Part shown: positions 31,618 to 45,946 of the stretch, in pieces
Layout: every line of letters begins with the position of its first letter
Position numbering within the stretch: the stretch's first letter is position 1
Assembly (NCBI GenBank): GCA_029168955.1
Contig: JAPDOI010000192.1
Location: 603,501 to 667,500 of the forward strand
Source: Aplectana chamaeleonis
Lineage: Eukaryota > Nematoda > Chromadorea > Rhabditida > Cosmocercidae
Direction: 5' to 3'
DNA length: 64,000 nucleotides
Translations under genes and position numbers: made by a program
The notes under the pieces: model-generated
Database searches by the model: none
What the model was told of the DNA's origin: nothing
The model's input: only the letters and a program-made list of their open reading frames with translations

Positions 31618-34600
31618 GTGCAGGACATCATGGAACGAGCTCAGAACCCCAGTAGGGATGAGCAGGACGTCATGGAATATGTACAGGACCTTAGTAAAAG
31701 TGTGCAGAACATCATGGAACGTGTGCAGGGCCCTAGTAGGGATGAGCAGGACTTCATGGAATGTGTGCAGGACATCAGTAGGAGTGTGCAGGACATCATG
31801 AAGCTTGTGCAGGACCCCAGTAGGGACGAGCAGGACGTCACCGAATGTGTGTACGACCTTAGTAAAAGTGTGCAGGACATCATAGAACGTGTGCAGTACC
31901 CCTTTAGGGGTGCGCAGTACCTTAGTAGGAGTGTGCAGGACATTAAGAAACGCGTGCAGGACCCCTGTAAGGGTGAGCAGCACGTCATGTAATGTGTGCA
32001 GGACCCCAGTAGGGGTGTGCAGGACGTCGTAGAATTTGTGCAGGACCTCAGTAGGAGTGTGCAGGACATCATGGGACCTGTGCAGGACCCCAGTAGGGGT
32101 GTGCAGGACGTCGCAGAATGTGCGCAAGACCTCAGTAAGAGTGTGCAGGACATCAGGGAACTTGTCCAGGACCCCAGTAGGAGTGTGCAGGACGTGGTAG
32201 AATGCGTGCAGGACCTCAGTAGGAGTGTGCAGAAAATCATGGAACGTGTGCAGGACCTCAGTGGGAGTGTGCAGGACATGATGGAACGTGTGCAGGACCT
32301 TAGTAGGAGAGGGCAGGACATCATGGGACCTGTACAGGACCCCAGTAGGGGTGTGCAGAACGTCGTAGAATATGTGCAGGACCTCAGTAGGAGTGTGCAG
32401 GACATCATGGGACCTGTGCAGGACCCCAGTAGGGGTGTGCAGGACGTCGCAGAATGTGTGCAAGACCTCAGTAAGAGTGTGCAGGACATCAGGGAACTTG
32501 TGCAGGACCCCACTAGGGTTGTGCAGGACATCATGGAATGTGTGCAGGACCTTAGTAAGAGTATGTGCAGAACGTCGTAGAATGTGTGCAGGACCTCAGT
32601 AGGAGTGTGCAGGACATCAAGGAACTTGTGCAGGACCCCAGTAAGGGTGTGCAGGACGTCGTAGAATATGTGCAGGACCTCAGTAGGAGTGTGCAGGACA
32701 TCATGGAACGTGCGCAGAACCCCAGTAGGGATGAGCAGGACGTCATGGAATGTGTACAGGACCTGAGTAAAAGTGTGCAGGACATCATGGAACGTGTGCA
32801 GGACCCCACTAGGGTTGTGCAGGACATCATGGAATGTGTGCAGGACCTTAGTAAGAGTATGTGCAGAACGTCGTAGAATGTGTGCAGGACCTCAGTAGGA
32901 GTGTGCAGGACATCAAGGAACTTGTGCAGGACCCCAGTAAGGGTGTGCAGGACGTCGTAGAATGTGTGCAGGACCTCAGTAATAGTATGCAGGACCTCAG
33001 TAGGAGAGTGCAGGATATCATGGGACCTGTGCAGGACCCCAATAGGAGTGTGCAGGACATTATAGGACCTGTGAAGGACCCCAGTAGGGGTGTGCAGGAC
33101 GTCGTTGAATGTGTGCAGGACCTCAGTAGGAGTGTGCAGGACATCATGGAACGTGTGCAGGACCTCAGTAGGAGAGTGCAGGACATCATGGGACCTGTGC
33201 AGGACCCCAGTAGGGGTGTGCAGAACGTCGTAGAATGTGTGCAGGACCTCAGAAGAAGTGTGCAGGACATCAAGGAACTTGTGCTGGACCCCAGTAGGGA
33301 TGAGCAGGACTTCATGATATGTGTGCAGGACCTCAGTAAGAGTGTGCAGGACATCAGGGAACTTGTGCAGGACCCCAGTAGGAGTGTGCAGGACGTGGTA
33401 GAATGCGTGCAGGACCTCAGTAGGAGTGTGCAGAAAATCATGGAACGTGTGCAGGACCTCAGTGGGAGTGTGCAGGACATCATGGAACGTGTGCAGGATC
33501 CCAATAGAGGTGTGCAGGACATCATGGAACGTGTGTAGGATCCCAATTGAGGGGTGCAGGACATCATGGAACGAGCTCAGAACCCCAGTAGGGATGAGCA
33601 GGACGTCATGGAATATGTACAGGACCTTAGTAAAAGTGTGCAGGACATCATGGAACGTGTGCAGGACCCTAGTAGGGATGAGCAGGACTTCATGGAATGT
33701 GTGCAGGACATCAGTAGGAGTGTGCAGGACATCATGAAGCTTGTGCAGGACCCCAGTAGGGACGAGCAGGACGTCATCGAATGTGTGTACGACCTTAGTA
33801 AAAGTGTGCAGGACATCATAGAACGTGTGCAGTACCCCTTTAGGGGTGCGCAGTACCTTAGTAGGAGTGTGCAGGACATTAAGAAACGTGTGCAGGACCC
33901 CTGTAAGGGTGAGCAGCACGTCATGTAATGTGTGCAGGACCCCAGTAGGGGTGTGCAGGACGTCGTAGAATTTGTGCAGGACCTCAGTAGGAGTGTGCAG
34001 GACATCATGGGACCTGTGCAGGACCCCCGTAGGGGTGTGCAGGACGTCGCAGAATGTGTGCAAGACCTCAGTAAGAGTGTGCAGGACATCAGGGAACTTG
34101 TCCAGGACCCCAGTAGGAGTGTGCAGGACGTGGTAGAATGCGTGCAGGACCTCAGTAGGAGTGTGCAGAAAATCATGGAACGTGTGCAGGACCTCAGTGG
34201 GAGTGTGCAGGACATGATGGAACGTGTGCAGGACCTTAGTAGGAGAGGGCAGGACATCATGGGACCTGTACAGGACCCCAGTAGGGGTGTGCAGAACGTC
34301 GTAGAATATGTGCAGGACCTCAGTAGGAGTGTGCAGGACATCATGGGACCTGTGCAGGACCCCAGTAGGGGTGTGCAGGGCGTCGCAGAATGTGTGCAAG
34401 ACCTCAGTAAGAGTGTGCAGGACATCAGGGAACTTGTCCAGGACCCCAGTAGGGTTGTGCAGGACATTATGGAATGTGTGCAGGACCTTAGTAAGAGTAT
34501 GTGCAGAACGTCGTAGAATGTGTGCAGGACCTCAGTAGGAGTGTGCAGGACATCAAGGAACTTGTGCAGGACACCCAGTAAGGGTGTGCAGGACGTCGTA

Positions 34601-35490
34601 GAATATGTGCAGGACCTCAGTAGGAGTGTGCAGGACATCATGGAACGTGCGCAGAACCCCAGTAGGGATGAGCAGGACGTCATGGAATGTGTACAGGACC
34701 TGAGTAAAAGTGTGCAGGACATCATGGAATGTGTGCAGTATCCCTCTAGGGGTGCGCAGTACCTTAGTAGGAGTGTGCAGGACATTAAGAAACGTGTGCA
34801 GGACCTCAGTAGGAGTGTGCAGAAAATCATGGAACGTGTGCAGGACCTCAGTAGGAGTGTGCAGGACATCATGGAACGTGCGCAGAACCCCAGTAGGGAT
34901 GAGCAGGACGTCATGGAATGTGTACAGGACCTGAGTAAAAGTGTGCAGGACATCATAGAACGTGTGCAGTATCCCTTTAGGGGTGCGCAGTACCTTAGTA
35001 GGAGTGTGCAGGACATTAAGAAACGTGTGCAGGACCTCAGTAGGAGTGTGCAGAAAATCATGGAACGTGTGCAGGACCTCAGTGGGAGTGTGCAGGACAT
35101 GATGGAACGTGTGCAGGACCTTAGTAGGAGAGGGCAGGACATCATGGGACCTGTGCAGGACCCCAGTAGGGGTGTGCAGGGCGTCGCAGAATGTGTGCAA
35201 GACCTCAGTAAGAGTGTGCAGGACATCAGGGAACTTGTCCAGGACCCCAGTAGGGTTGTGCAGGACATCATGGAATGTGTGCAGGACCTTAGTAAGAGTA
35301 TGTGCAGAACGTCGTAGAATGTGTGCAGGACCTCAGTAGGAGTGTGCAGGACATCAAGGAACTTGTGCAGGACCCCAGTAAGGGTGTGCAGGACGTCGTA
35401 GAATGTGTGCAGGACCTCAGTAATAGTATGCAGGACCTCAGTAGGAGAGTGCAGGATATCATGGGACCTGTGCAGGACCCCAGTAGGAGT
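31618..35490 (+). repeat. higher-order repeat, period about 1,936 bp
   Basis: The rare monomer series with CCCTTTAGGGGTGCGCAG and GTAAGGGTGAGCAGCACG at about 31618-31992 recurs in the same order at 33554-33928, an offset of 1,936 bp. Flanking blocks with GGTGTGCAGAACGTCGTAG repeat in step. This indicates duplication of a block of about 92 monomers. Confidence 0.8.
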
Positions 35491-37720
35491 GTGCAGGACA
35501 TTATGGGACCTGTGAAGGACCCCAGTAGGGGTGTGCAGGACGTCGTTGAATGTGTGCAGGACCTCAGTAGGAGTGTGCAGGACATCATGGAACGTGTGCA
35601 GGACCTCAGTAGGAGAGTGCAGGACATCATGGGACCTGTGCAGGACCCCAGTAGGGGTGTGCAGAACGTCGTAGAATGTGTGCAGGACCTCAGAAGAAGT
35701 GTGCAGGACATCAAGGAACTTGTGCTGGACCCCAGTAGGGGTGTGCAGGACGCCGCAGAATGTGTGCAGGACCTCAGTAAGAGTGTGCAGGACATCAGGG
35801 AACTTGTCCAGGACCCCAGTAGGAGTGTGTAGGACGTGGTAGAATGCGTGCAGGACCTCAGTAGGAGTGTCCAGAAAATCATGGAACGTGTGCAGGACCT
35901 CAGTGGGAGTGTGCAGGACATCATGGAACGTGTGCAGGATCCCAATAGAGGTGTGCAGGACATCATGGAACGTGTGTAGGATCCCAATTGAGGGGTGCAG
36001 GACATCATGAAACGAGCTCAGAACCCCAGTAGGGATGAGCAGGACGTCATGGAATATGTACAGGACCTTAGTAAAAGTGTGCAGGACATCATGGAACGTG
36101 TGCAGGACCCTAGTAGGGATGAGCAGGACGTCATGGAATGTGTACAGGACCTGAGTAAAAGTGTGCAGGACATCATAGAACGTGTGCAGTATCCCTTTAG
36201 GGGTGCGCAGTACCTTAGTAGGAGTGTGCAGGACATTAAGAAACGTGTGCAGGACCTCAGTAGGAGTGTGCAGAAAATCATGGAATGTGTGCAGGACCTC
36301 AGTGGGAGTGTGCAGGACATGATGGAACGTGTGCAGGACCTTAGTAGGAGAGGGCAGGACATCATGGGACCTGTGCAGGACCCCAGTAGGGGTGTGCAGG
36401 GCGTCGCAGAATGTGTGCAAGACCTCAGTAAGAGTGTGCAGGACATCAGGGAACTTGTCCAGGACCCCAGTAGGGTTGTGCAGGACATCATGGAATGTGT
36501 GCAGGACCTTAGTAAGAGTATGTGCAGAACGTCGTAGAATGTGTGCAGGACCTCAGTAGGAGTGTGCAGGACATCAAGGAACTTGTGCAGGACCCCAGTA
36601 AGGGTGTGCAGGACGTCGTAGAATGTGTGCAGGACCTCAGTAATAGTATGCAGGACCTCAGTAGGAGAGTGCAGGATATCATGGGACCTGTGCAGGACCC
36701 CAGTAGGAGTGTGCAGGACATTATGGGACCTGTGAAGGACCCCAGTAGGGGTGTGCAGGACGTCGTTGAATGTGTGCAGGACCTCAGTAGGAGTGTGCAG
36801 GACATCATGGAACGTGTGCAGGACCTCAGTAGGAGAGTGCAGGACATCATGGGACCTGTGCAGGACCCCAGTAGGGGTGTGCAGAACGTCGTAGAATGTG
36901 TGCAGGACCTCAGAAGAAGTGTGCAGGACATCAAGGAACTTGTGCTGGACCCCAGTAGGGGTGTGCAGGACGCCGCAGAATGTGTGCAGGACCTCAGTAA
37001 GAGTGTGCAGGACATCAGGGAACTTGTCCAGGACCCCAGTAGGAGTGTGCAGGACGTGGTAGAATGCGTGCAGGACCTCAGTAGGAGTGTGCAGAAAATC
37101 ATGGAACGTGTGCAGGACCTCAGTGGGAGTGTGCAGGACATCATGGAACGTGTGCAGGATCCCAATAGAGGTGTGCAGGACATCATGGAACGTGTGTAGG
37201 ATCCCAATTGAGGGGTGCAGGACATCATGAAACGAGCTCAGAACCCCAGTAGGGATGAGCAGGACGTCATGGAATATGTACAGGACCTTAGTAAAAGTGT
37301 GCAGGACATCATGGAACGTGTGCAGGACCCTAGTAGGGATGAGCAGGACTTCATGGAATGTGTGCAGGACATCAGTAGGAGTGTGCAGGACATCATGAAG
37401 CTTGTGCAGGACCCCAGTAGGGATGAGCAGGACGTCATCGAATGTGTGTACGACCTTAGTAAAAGTGTGCAGGACATCATAGATCGTGTGCAGTACCCCT
37501 TTAGGGGTGCGCAGTACCTTTGTAGGAGTGTGCAGGACATTAAGAAACGTGTGCAGGACCCCTGTAAGGGTGAGCAGCACGTCATGTAATGTGTGCAGGA
37601 CCCCAGTAGGGGTGTGCAGGACGTCGTAGAATTTGTGCAGGACCTCAGTAGGAGTGTGCAGGACATCATGGGACCTGTGCAGGAACCCCAGTAGGGGTGT
37701 GCAGGACGTCGCAGAATGTG
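35281..37720 (+). repeat. higher-order repeat, period 1,220 bp
   Basis: The block starting GCAGGACCTTAGTAAGAGTA at 35281 recurs at 36501 with almost identical monomer order, including the rare GACGCCGCAGAATGTG and GTGAAGGACCCCAG variants. Few point differences make it one of the youngest duplications in the array. Confidence 0.85.
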
Positions 37721-38148
37721 TGCAAGACCTCAGTAGGAGTGTGCAGAAAATCATGGAACGTGTGCAGGACCTCAGTGGGAGTGTGCAGGACATGATGGAA
37801 CGTGTGCAGGACCTTAGTAGGAGAGGGCAGGACATCATGGGACCTGTACAGGACCCCAGTAGGGGTGTGCAGAACGTCGAAGAATATGTGCAGGACCTCA
37901 GTAGGAGTGTGCACGACATCATGGGACCTGTGCAGGACCCCAGTAGGGGTGTGCAGGGCGTCGCAGAATGTGTGCAAGACCTCAGTAAGAGTGTGCAGGA
38001 CATCAGGGAACTTGTCCATGACCCCAGTAGGAGTGTGCAGGACGTGGTAGAATGCGTGCAGGACCTCAGTAGGAGTGTGCAGAAAATCATGGAACGTGTG
38101 CAGGACCTCAGTGGGAGTGTGCAGGACATGATGGAACGTGTGCAGGAC

Positions 38149-41100
38149 CTTAGTAGGAGAAGGCAGGACATCATGGGACCTATACAGAACCCCAGTTGGG
38201 ATTAGCAGGACGTCATTGAATGTGCGTACGACCTTAGTAAAAGTGTGCAGGACATCATAGAACGTGTGCAGTACCCCACTAGGGGTGCGCAGGACCTTAG
38301 TAGGAGTGTGCAGGACATTATGAAAAGTGTGCAGGACTCCTGTAAGGGTGTGCAGGACGTCGTAGAATGTGTGCAGGACCTCAGTAGTAGTGTGCAGGAC
38401 CTCGGTAGGAGAGTGCAGTACATCATGGGACCTGTACAGGACTCCAGTAGAGGGGTGCAGGACGTCGTAGAATGCGTGCAGGACCTCAGTAGGAGTGTGC
38501 AGAAAATCATGGAATGTGTGCAGGACCTCAGTGGGAGTGTGCAGGACATCATGGAACGTGTGCAGGATTCCAGTAGAGGTGTGCAGGACATCATGGAATG
38601 TGTGCAGGACCTCAGTAGGAGTGTGCAGAAAATCATGGAACGTGTGCAGGACCTCAGTGGGAGCGTGCAGGACATCATGGAACGTGTGCAGGAATCCAGT
38701 AGAGGTGTGAAGGACATCATGGAACGTGTGCAGGACCCCACTAGGGGTGTGCAGGACATCATGGAATGTGTGCAGGACCTTAGTAGGAGTATGTGCAGAG
38801 CGTCGCAGAATATGTGCAGGACCTCAGTAGGAGTGTGCAGGACATCATGGAACGTGTGCAGGATTCCAGTAGAGGTGTGCAGGACATCATGGAATGTGTG
38901 TAGGATCCCAATAGAGGTGTGCAGGACATCATGGAACGTGCTTCAGAACCCCAGTAGGGATGGGCAGGACGTCATGGAATGTGTACAGGACCTCAGTAAA
39001 GGTGTGCAGGACATCATGGAACGTGTGCAGGACCCCACTAGGGGTGTGCAGGAAATCATGGAATGTGTGCAGGACCTTAGTAGGAGTATGTGCAGAACGT
39101 CGTAGAATGTGTGCAGGACCTCAGTAGGAGTGTGCGGGACATCAAGGAACTTGTGCAGGACCCCAGTAGGAGTGTGCAGGACGTCGTAGAATATGTGCAG
39201 GACCTCAGTAGGAGTGTGCAGGACATCATGGGACCTGTGCAGGACCCCAGTAGGGGTGTGCAGGACGTCGCAGAATGTGTGCAAGACCTCAGTAAGAGTG
39301 TGAAGGACATCAGGGAACTTGTCTAGGACCCCAGTAGAGGTGTGCAGGACATCATGGAATGTGTGCAGGACCTCAGTAGGAGTGTGCAGAAAATCATGGA
39401 ACGTGTGCAGGACCTCAGTGGGAGTGTGCAGGACATCATGGAACATGTGCAGGATTCCAGTAGAGGTGTGCAGGACATCATGGAATGTGTGCAGGACCTC
39501 AGTAGGAGTGTGCAGAAAATCATGGAACGTGTGCAGGACCTCAGTGGGAGTGTGCAGGACATCATGGAACGTGTGCAGGATTCCAGTAGAGGTGTGCAGG
39601 ACATCATGGAACGTGTGCAGGACCCCACTAGGGGTGTGCAGGACATTATGGAATGTGTGCAGGACCTTAGTAGGAGTATGTGCAGAGCGTCGTAGAATAT
39701 GTGCAGGACCTCAGTAGGAGTGTGCAGGACATCATGGGACCTGTGCAGGACCTTAGTAGGAGAGGGCAGGACATCATGATACCTGTACAGGACCCCAGTA
39801 GGGGTGTGCAGAACGTCGTAGAATATGTGCAGGACCTCAGTAGGAGTGTGCAGGACATCATGTGACCTGTGCAGGACCCCAGTAGGGGTGTGCAGGGCGT
39901 CGCAGAATGTGTGCAAGACCTCAGTAAGAGTGTGCAGGACATCAGGGAACTTGTCCAGGACCCCAGTAGGAGTGTGCAGGACGTGGTAGAATGCGTGCAG
40001 GACCTCAGTAGGAGTGTGCAGAAAATCATGGAACGTGTGCAGGACCTCAGTGGGAGTGTGCAGGACATGATGGAACGTGTGCAGGACCTTAGTAGGAGAA
40101 GGCAGGACATCATGGGACCTATACAGAACCCCAGTTGGGATTAGCAGGACGTCATTGAATGTGCGTACGACCTTAGTAAAAGTGTGCAGGACATCATAGA
40201 ACGTGTGCAGTATCCCACTAGGGGTGCGCAGGATCTTAGTAGGAGTGTGCAGGACATTATGAAAAGTGTGCAGGACTCCTGTAAGGGTGTGCAGGACGTC
40301 GTAGAATGTGTGCAGGACCTCAGTAGTAGTGTGCAGGACCTCGGTAGGAGAGTGCGGGACATCATGGGACCTGTACAGGACCCCAGTAGAGGTGTGCAGG
40401 ACGTCGTAGAATGCGTGCAGGACCTCAGTAGGAGTGTGCAGAAAATCATGGAACGTGTGCAGGACCTCAGTGGGAGTGTGCAGGACATCATGGAACGTGT
40501 GCAGGATTCCAGTAGAAGTGTGCAGGGCATCATGGAATGTGTGCAGGACCTCAGTAGGAGTGTGCAGAAAATCATGGAACGTGTGCAGGACCTCAGTGGG
40601 AGTGTGCAGGACATCATGGAACGTGTGCAGGAATCCAGTAGAGGTGTGAAGGACATCATGGAACGTGTGCAGGACCCCACTAGGGGTGTGCAGGACATCA
40701 TGGAATGTGTGCAGGACCTTAGTAGGAGTATGTGCAGAGCGTCGCAGAATATGTGCAGGACCTCAGTAGGAGTGTGCAGGACATCATGGAACGTGTGCAG
40801 GATTCCAGTAGAGGTGTGCAGGACATCATGGAATGTGTGTAGGATCCCAATAGAGGTGTGCAGGACATCATGGAACGTGCTTCAGAACCCCAGTAGGGAT
40901 TCTGAACGGGACTCGTGTGCAGGAGTATGTGCAGAACGTCATGGAATGTGTACAGGACCTCAGTAAAAGTGTGCAGGACATCATGGAACGTGTGCAGGAC
41001 CCCACTAGGGGTGTGCAGGAAATCATGGAATGTGTGCAGGACCTTAGTAGGAGTATGTGCAGAACGTCGTAGAATGTGTGCAGGACCTCAGTAGGAGTGT

Positions 41101-42100
41101 GCGGGACATCAAGGAACTTGTGCAGGACCCCAGTAGGAGTGTGCAGGACGTCGTAGAATATGTGCAGGACCTCAGTAGGAGTGTGCAGGACATCATGGGA
41201 CCTGTGCAGGACCCCAGTAGGGGTGTGCAGGACGTCGCAGAATGTGTGCAAGACCTCAGTAAGAGTGTGAAGGACATCAGGGAACTTGTCTAGGACCCCA
41301 GTAGAGGTGTGCAGGACATCATGGAATGTGTGCAGGACCTCAGTAGGAGTGTGCAGAAAATCATGGAACGTGTGCAGGACCTCAGTGGGAGTGTGCAGGA
41401 CATCATGGAACGTGTGCAGGATTCCAGTAGAGGTGTGCAGGACATCATGGAATGTGTGCAGGACCTCAGTAGGAGTGTGCAGAAAATCATGGAACGTGTG
41501 CAGGACCTCAGTGGGAGTGTGCAGGACATCATGGAATGTGTGCAGGAGCTTAGTAGGACTATGTGCAGAACGTCGTAGAATATGTGCAGGACCTCAGTGG
41601 GAGTGTGCAGGACATCATGGAACGTGTGCAGGATTTCAGTAGAGGTGTGCAGGACATCATGGAATGTGTGTAGGACCTTAGTAGGAGTGTGCAGAAAATC
41701 ATGGAACGTGTGCAGGACCCCACCAGGGGTGTGCAGGACATCATGGAATGTGTGCAGGACCTTAGTAGGAGTATGTGCAGAACGTCGTAGAATGTGTGCA
41801 GGACCTCAGTAGGAGTGTGCAGGACATCATGGAACGTGTGCAGGATTCCAGTAGAGGTGTGCAGGACATCATGGAATGTGTGTAGGATCCCAATAGAGGT
41901 GTGCAGGACATCATGGAACGTGCTTCAGAACCCCAGTAGGGATGGGCAGGACGTCATGGAATGTGTACAGGATCTCAGTAAAAGTGTGCAGGACATCATG
42001 GAACGTGTGCAGGACCCCACTAGGGGTGTGCAGGAAATCATGGAATGTGTGCAGGACCTTAGTAGGAGTATGTGCAGAACGTCGTAGAATGTGTGCAGGA
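38149..42100 (+). repeat. higher-order repeat, period about 1,939-1,967 bp
   Basis: The variant series with GGAGAAGGCAGGACATC, CCAGTTGGGATTAGCAGG and CATTATGAAAAGTGTGCAGG at 38149 recurs at 40088 (offset 1,939). Further on, GTGTGCGGGACATCAAGG blocks are offset by 1,967 bp. The extra 28 bp is a small insertion containing ATTCTGAACGGGACTCG at about 40899. Confidence 0.8.
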
Positions 42101-44540
42101 CCTCAGTAGGAGTGTGCGGGACATCAAGGAACTTGTGCAGGACCCCAGTAGGAGTGTGCAGGACGTCGTAGAATGTGTGCAAGACCTCAGTAAGAGTGTG
42201 AAGGACATCAGGGAACTTGTCTAGGACCCCAGTAGGAGTGTGCAGGACGTGATAGAATGCGTGCAGGACCTCAGTAGGAGTGTGCAGAAAATCATGGAAC
42301 GTGTGCAGGACCTCAGTGGGAGTGTGCAAGGCATGATGGAACGTGTACAGGATTCTAGTAGAGGTGTGCAGGACATCATGGAACGTGTGCAGGACCTCAG
42401 TGGGAGTGTGCAGGACATCATGGAACGTGTGCAGGATTCCAGTAGAGGTGTGCAGGACATCATGGAATGTGTGCAGGACCTCAGTAGGAGTGTGCAGAAA
42501 ATCATGGAACGTGTGCAGGACCTTAGTAAGAGTATGTGCAGAACGTCGTAGAATGTGTGCAGGACCTCAGTAGGAGTGTGCGGGACATCAAGGAACTTGT
42601 GCAGGACCCCAGTAGGAGTGTACAGGACGTCGTAGAATGTGTGCAAGACCTCAGTAAGAGTTTGAAGGACATCAGGGAACTTGTCTAGGACCCCAGTAGG
42701 AGTGTGCAGGACGTGGTAGAATGTGTGCAGGACCTCAGTAAGAGTGTGCAGGACATCATGGAACTTGTGCAGGACCTCAGTAAAAGTGTGCAAGACGTCA
42801 TGGAATGTGTGGAGGACCTCAGTAGGAGTGTGCAGAAAATCATGGAACGTGTGCGGGACCTCAGTAGGAGTGTGCAGGACATCATGGAACGTGTGCAGGA
42901 TCCCAATAGAGGTGTGCAGGACATCATGGAACGTGTGCAGGACCCTAGTAGGGGTGTGCAGAAAATCATGGAACGTGTGCAGGACCTCAGTAGGAGTGTG
43001 CAGGACATCATGGAATGTGTGCAGGACCTTAGTAGGACTATGTGCAGAACGTCGTAGAATATGTGCAGGACCTCAGTGGGAGTGTGCAGGACATCATGGA
43101 ACGTGTGCAGGATTTCAGTAGAGGTGTGCAGGACATCATGGAATGTGTGTAGGACCTTAGTAGGAGTGTGCAGAAAATCATGGAACGTGTGCAGGACCCC
43201 ACCAGGGGTGTGCAGGACATCATGGAATGTGTGCAGGACCTTAGTAGGAGTATGTGCAGAACGTCGTAGAATGTGTGCAGGACCTCAGTAGGAGTGTGCA
43301 GGACATCATGGAACGTGTGCAGGATTCCAGTAGAGGTGTGCAGGACATCATGGAATGTGTGTAGGATCCCAATAGAGGTGTGCAGGACATCATGGAACGT
43401 GCTTCAGAACCCCAGTAGGGATGGGCAGGACGTCATGGAATGTGTACAGGATCTCAGTAAAAGTGTGCAGGACATCATGGAACGTGTGCAGGACCCCACT
43501 AGGGGTGTGCAGGAAGTCATGGAATGTGTGCAGGACCTTAGTAGGAGTATGTGCAGAACGTCGTAGAATGTGTGCAGGACCTCAGTAGGAGTGTGCGGGA
43601 CATCAAGGAACTTGTGCAGGACCCCAGTAGGAGTGTGCAGGACGTCGTAGAATGTGTGCAAGACCTCAGTAAGAGTGTGAAGGACATCAGGGAACTTGTC
43701 TAGGACCCCAGTAGGAGTGTGCAGGACGTGATAGAATGCGTGCAGGACCTCAGTAGGAGTGTGCAGAAAATCATGGAACGTGTGCAGGACCTCAGTGGGA
43801 GTGTGCAAGGCATGATGGAACGTGTACAGGATTCTAGTAGAGGTGTGCAGAGCATCATGGAACGTGTGCAGGACCTCAGTGGGAGTGTGCAGGACATCAT
43901 GGAACGTGTGCAGGATTCCAGTAGAGGTGTGCAGGACATCATGGAATGTGTGCAGGACCTCAGTAGGAGTGTGCAGAAAATCATGGAACGTGTGCAGGAC
44001 CTTAGTAAGAGTATGTGCAGAACGTCGTAGAATGTGTGCAGGACCTCAGTAGGAGTGTGCGGGACATCAAGGAACTTGTGCAGGACCCCAGTAGGAGTGT
44101 ACAGGACGTCGTAGAATGTGTGCAAGACCTCAGTAAGAGTTTGAAGGACATCAGGGAACTTGTCTAGGACCCCAGTAGGAGTGTGCAGGACGTGGTAGAA
44201 TGCGTGCAGGACCTCAGTAGGAGTGTGCAGAAAATCATGGAACGTGTGCAGGACCTCAGTGGGAGTGTGCAGGACATGATGGAACGTGTGCAGGATTCTA
44301 GTAGAGGTGTGCAGAGCATCATGGAATGTGTGCAGGATCCCAATAGAGGTGTGCAGGACATCATGGAACGTGCTTCAGAACCCCAGTAGGGATGAGCAGG
44401 ACGTCATGGAACGTGTGCAGGACCTCAGAGAGAGTGTGCAGGACAAGATGGAACGTGTGCAGGATCCCAACAGAGGTGTGCAGGACATCATGGAACGTGC
44501 TCAGAACCCCAGCAGGAATGAGCAGGACATCATGGAATGT
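41582..44540 (+). repeat. higher-order repeat, period 1,479 bp
   Basis: The series around ATCATGGAACGTGCTTCAG, CACCAGGGGTGTGCAGG and GTGCAAGGCATGATGG at 41582-43060 recurs at 43061-44540 with very few differences. Confidence 0.82.
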
Positions 44541-45946
44541 GTACAGGACCTCAGTAAAAGTGTGCAGGACATCATGGAACGTGTGCAGGACCCTAGTAGG
44601 GATGAGCAGGACGTCATTGAATGTGTGTACGACCTTAGTAAGAGTGTGCAGGACATCATAGAACGTGTGCAGTACCCCACTAGGGGTGCGCAGGACCTTA
44701 GTAGGAGTGTGCAGGACATTATGAAAAGTGTGCAGGACTCCTGTAAGGGTGTGCAGGACGTCGTAGAATGTGTGCAGGACCTCAGTAGGAGGAAGTGTGC
44801 AGTACATCATGGGACCTGTACAGGACTCCAGTAGAGGGGTGCAGGACGTCGTAGAATGCGTGCAGGACCTCAGTAGGAGTGTGCAGAAAATCATGGAACT
44901 TGTGCAGGACCTCAGTGGGAGTGTGCAGGACATCATGGAACGTGTGCAGGATTCCAGTAGAGGTGTGCAGGACATCATGGAATGTGTGCAGGACCTCAGT
45001 AGGAGTGTGCAGAAAATCATGGAACGTGTGCAGGACCTCAGTGGGAGTGTGCAGGACATCATGGAACGTGTGCAGGATTTCAGTAGAGGTATGCAGGACA
45101 TCATGGAACGTGTGCAGGACCCCACTACGGGTGTGCAGGACATCATGGAATGTGTGCAGGACCTTAGTAGGACTATGTGCAGAACGTCGTAGAATATGCG
45201 CAGGACCTCAGTGGGAGTGTGCAGGACATCATGGAACGTGTGCAGGATTTCAGTAGAGGTGTGCAGGACATCATGGAATGTGTGTAGGATCCCAATAGAA
45301 GTGTCCAGGACATCATGGAACGTGCTTCAGAACCCCAGTAAGGATGAGCAGGACGTCATGGAATGTGTACAGGACCTCAGTAAAAGTGTGCAGGACATCA
45401 TGGAACGTGTGCAGGACCCCACTAGGGGTGTGCAGGACATCATGGAATGTGTGCAGGATCCCAGTAGTGGTCCGCAGGATGTCATGGAGCGTGCGCTGGA
45501 TCTCAGTAGGAGTGTGTAGGACGTCATGGAGCGTGTGCAGGACGAGTGTGCAGGACATCATGAAATCTGTGCAGAACCCCAGTAGGGGTGTGCAGGACGT
45601 CGTAGAATGTGTGCAGGACCTCAGTAGTAGTGTGCAGGACCTCAGTAGGAGAGTGCAGGACATCATGGGACCTGTACAGGACCCCAGTAGGGGTGTGCAG
45701 AACGTCGTAGAATGTGTGCAGGACCTCAGTAAGAGTGTGCAGGACATCAGGGAACTTGTGCAGGACCCCAGTAGGAGTGTGCAGGACGTGGTAGAATGCG
45801 TGCAGGACCTCAGTAGGAGTGTGCAGAAAATCATGGAACGTGTGCAGGACCTCAGTGGGAGTGTGCAGGACATCATGGAACGTGTGCAGGATCCCAATAG
45901 AGGTGTGCAGGACATCATGGAACGTGTGTAGGATCCCAATTGAGGT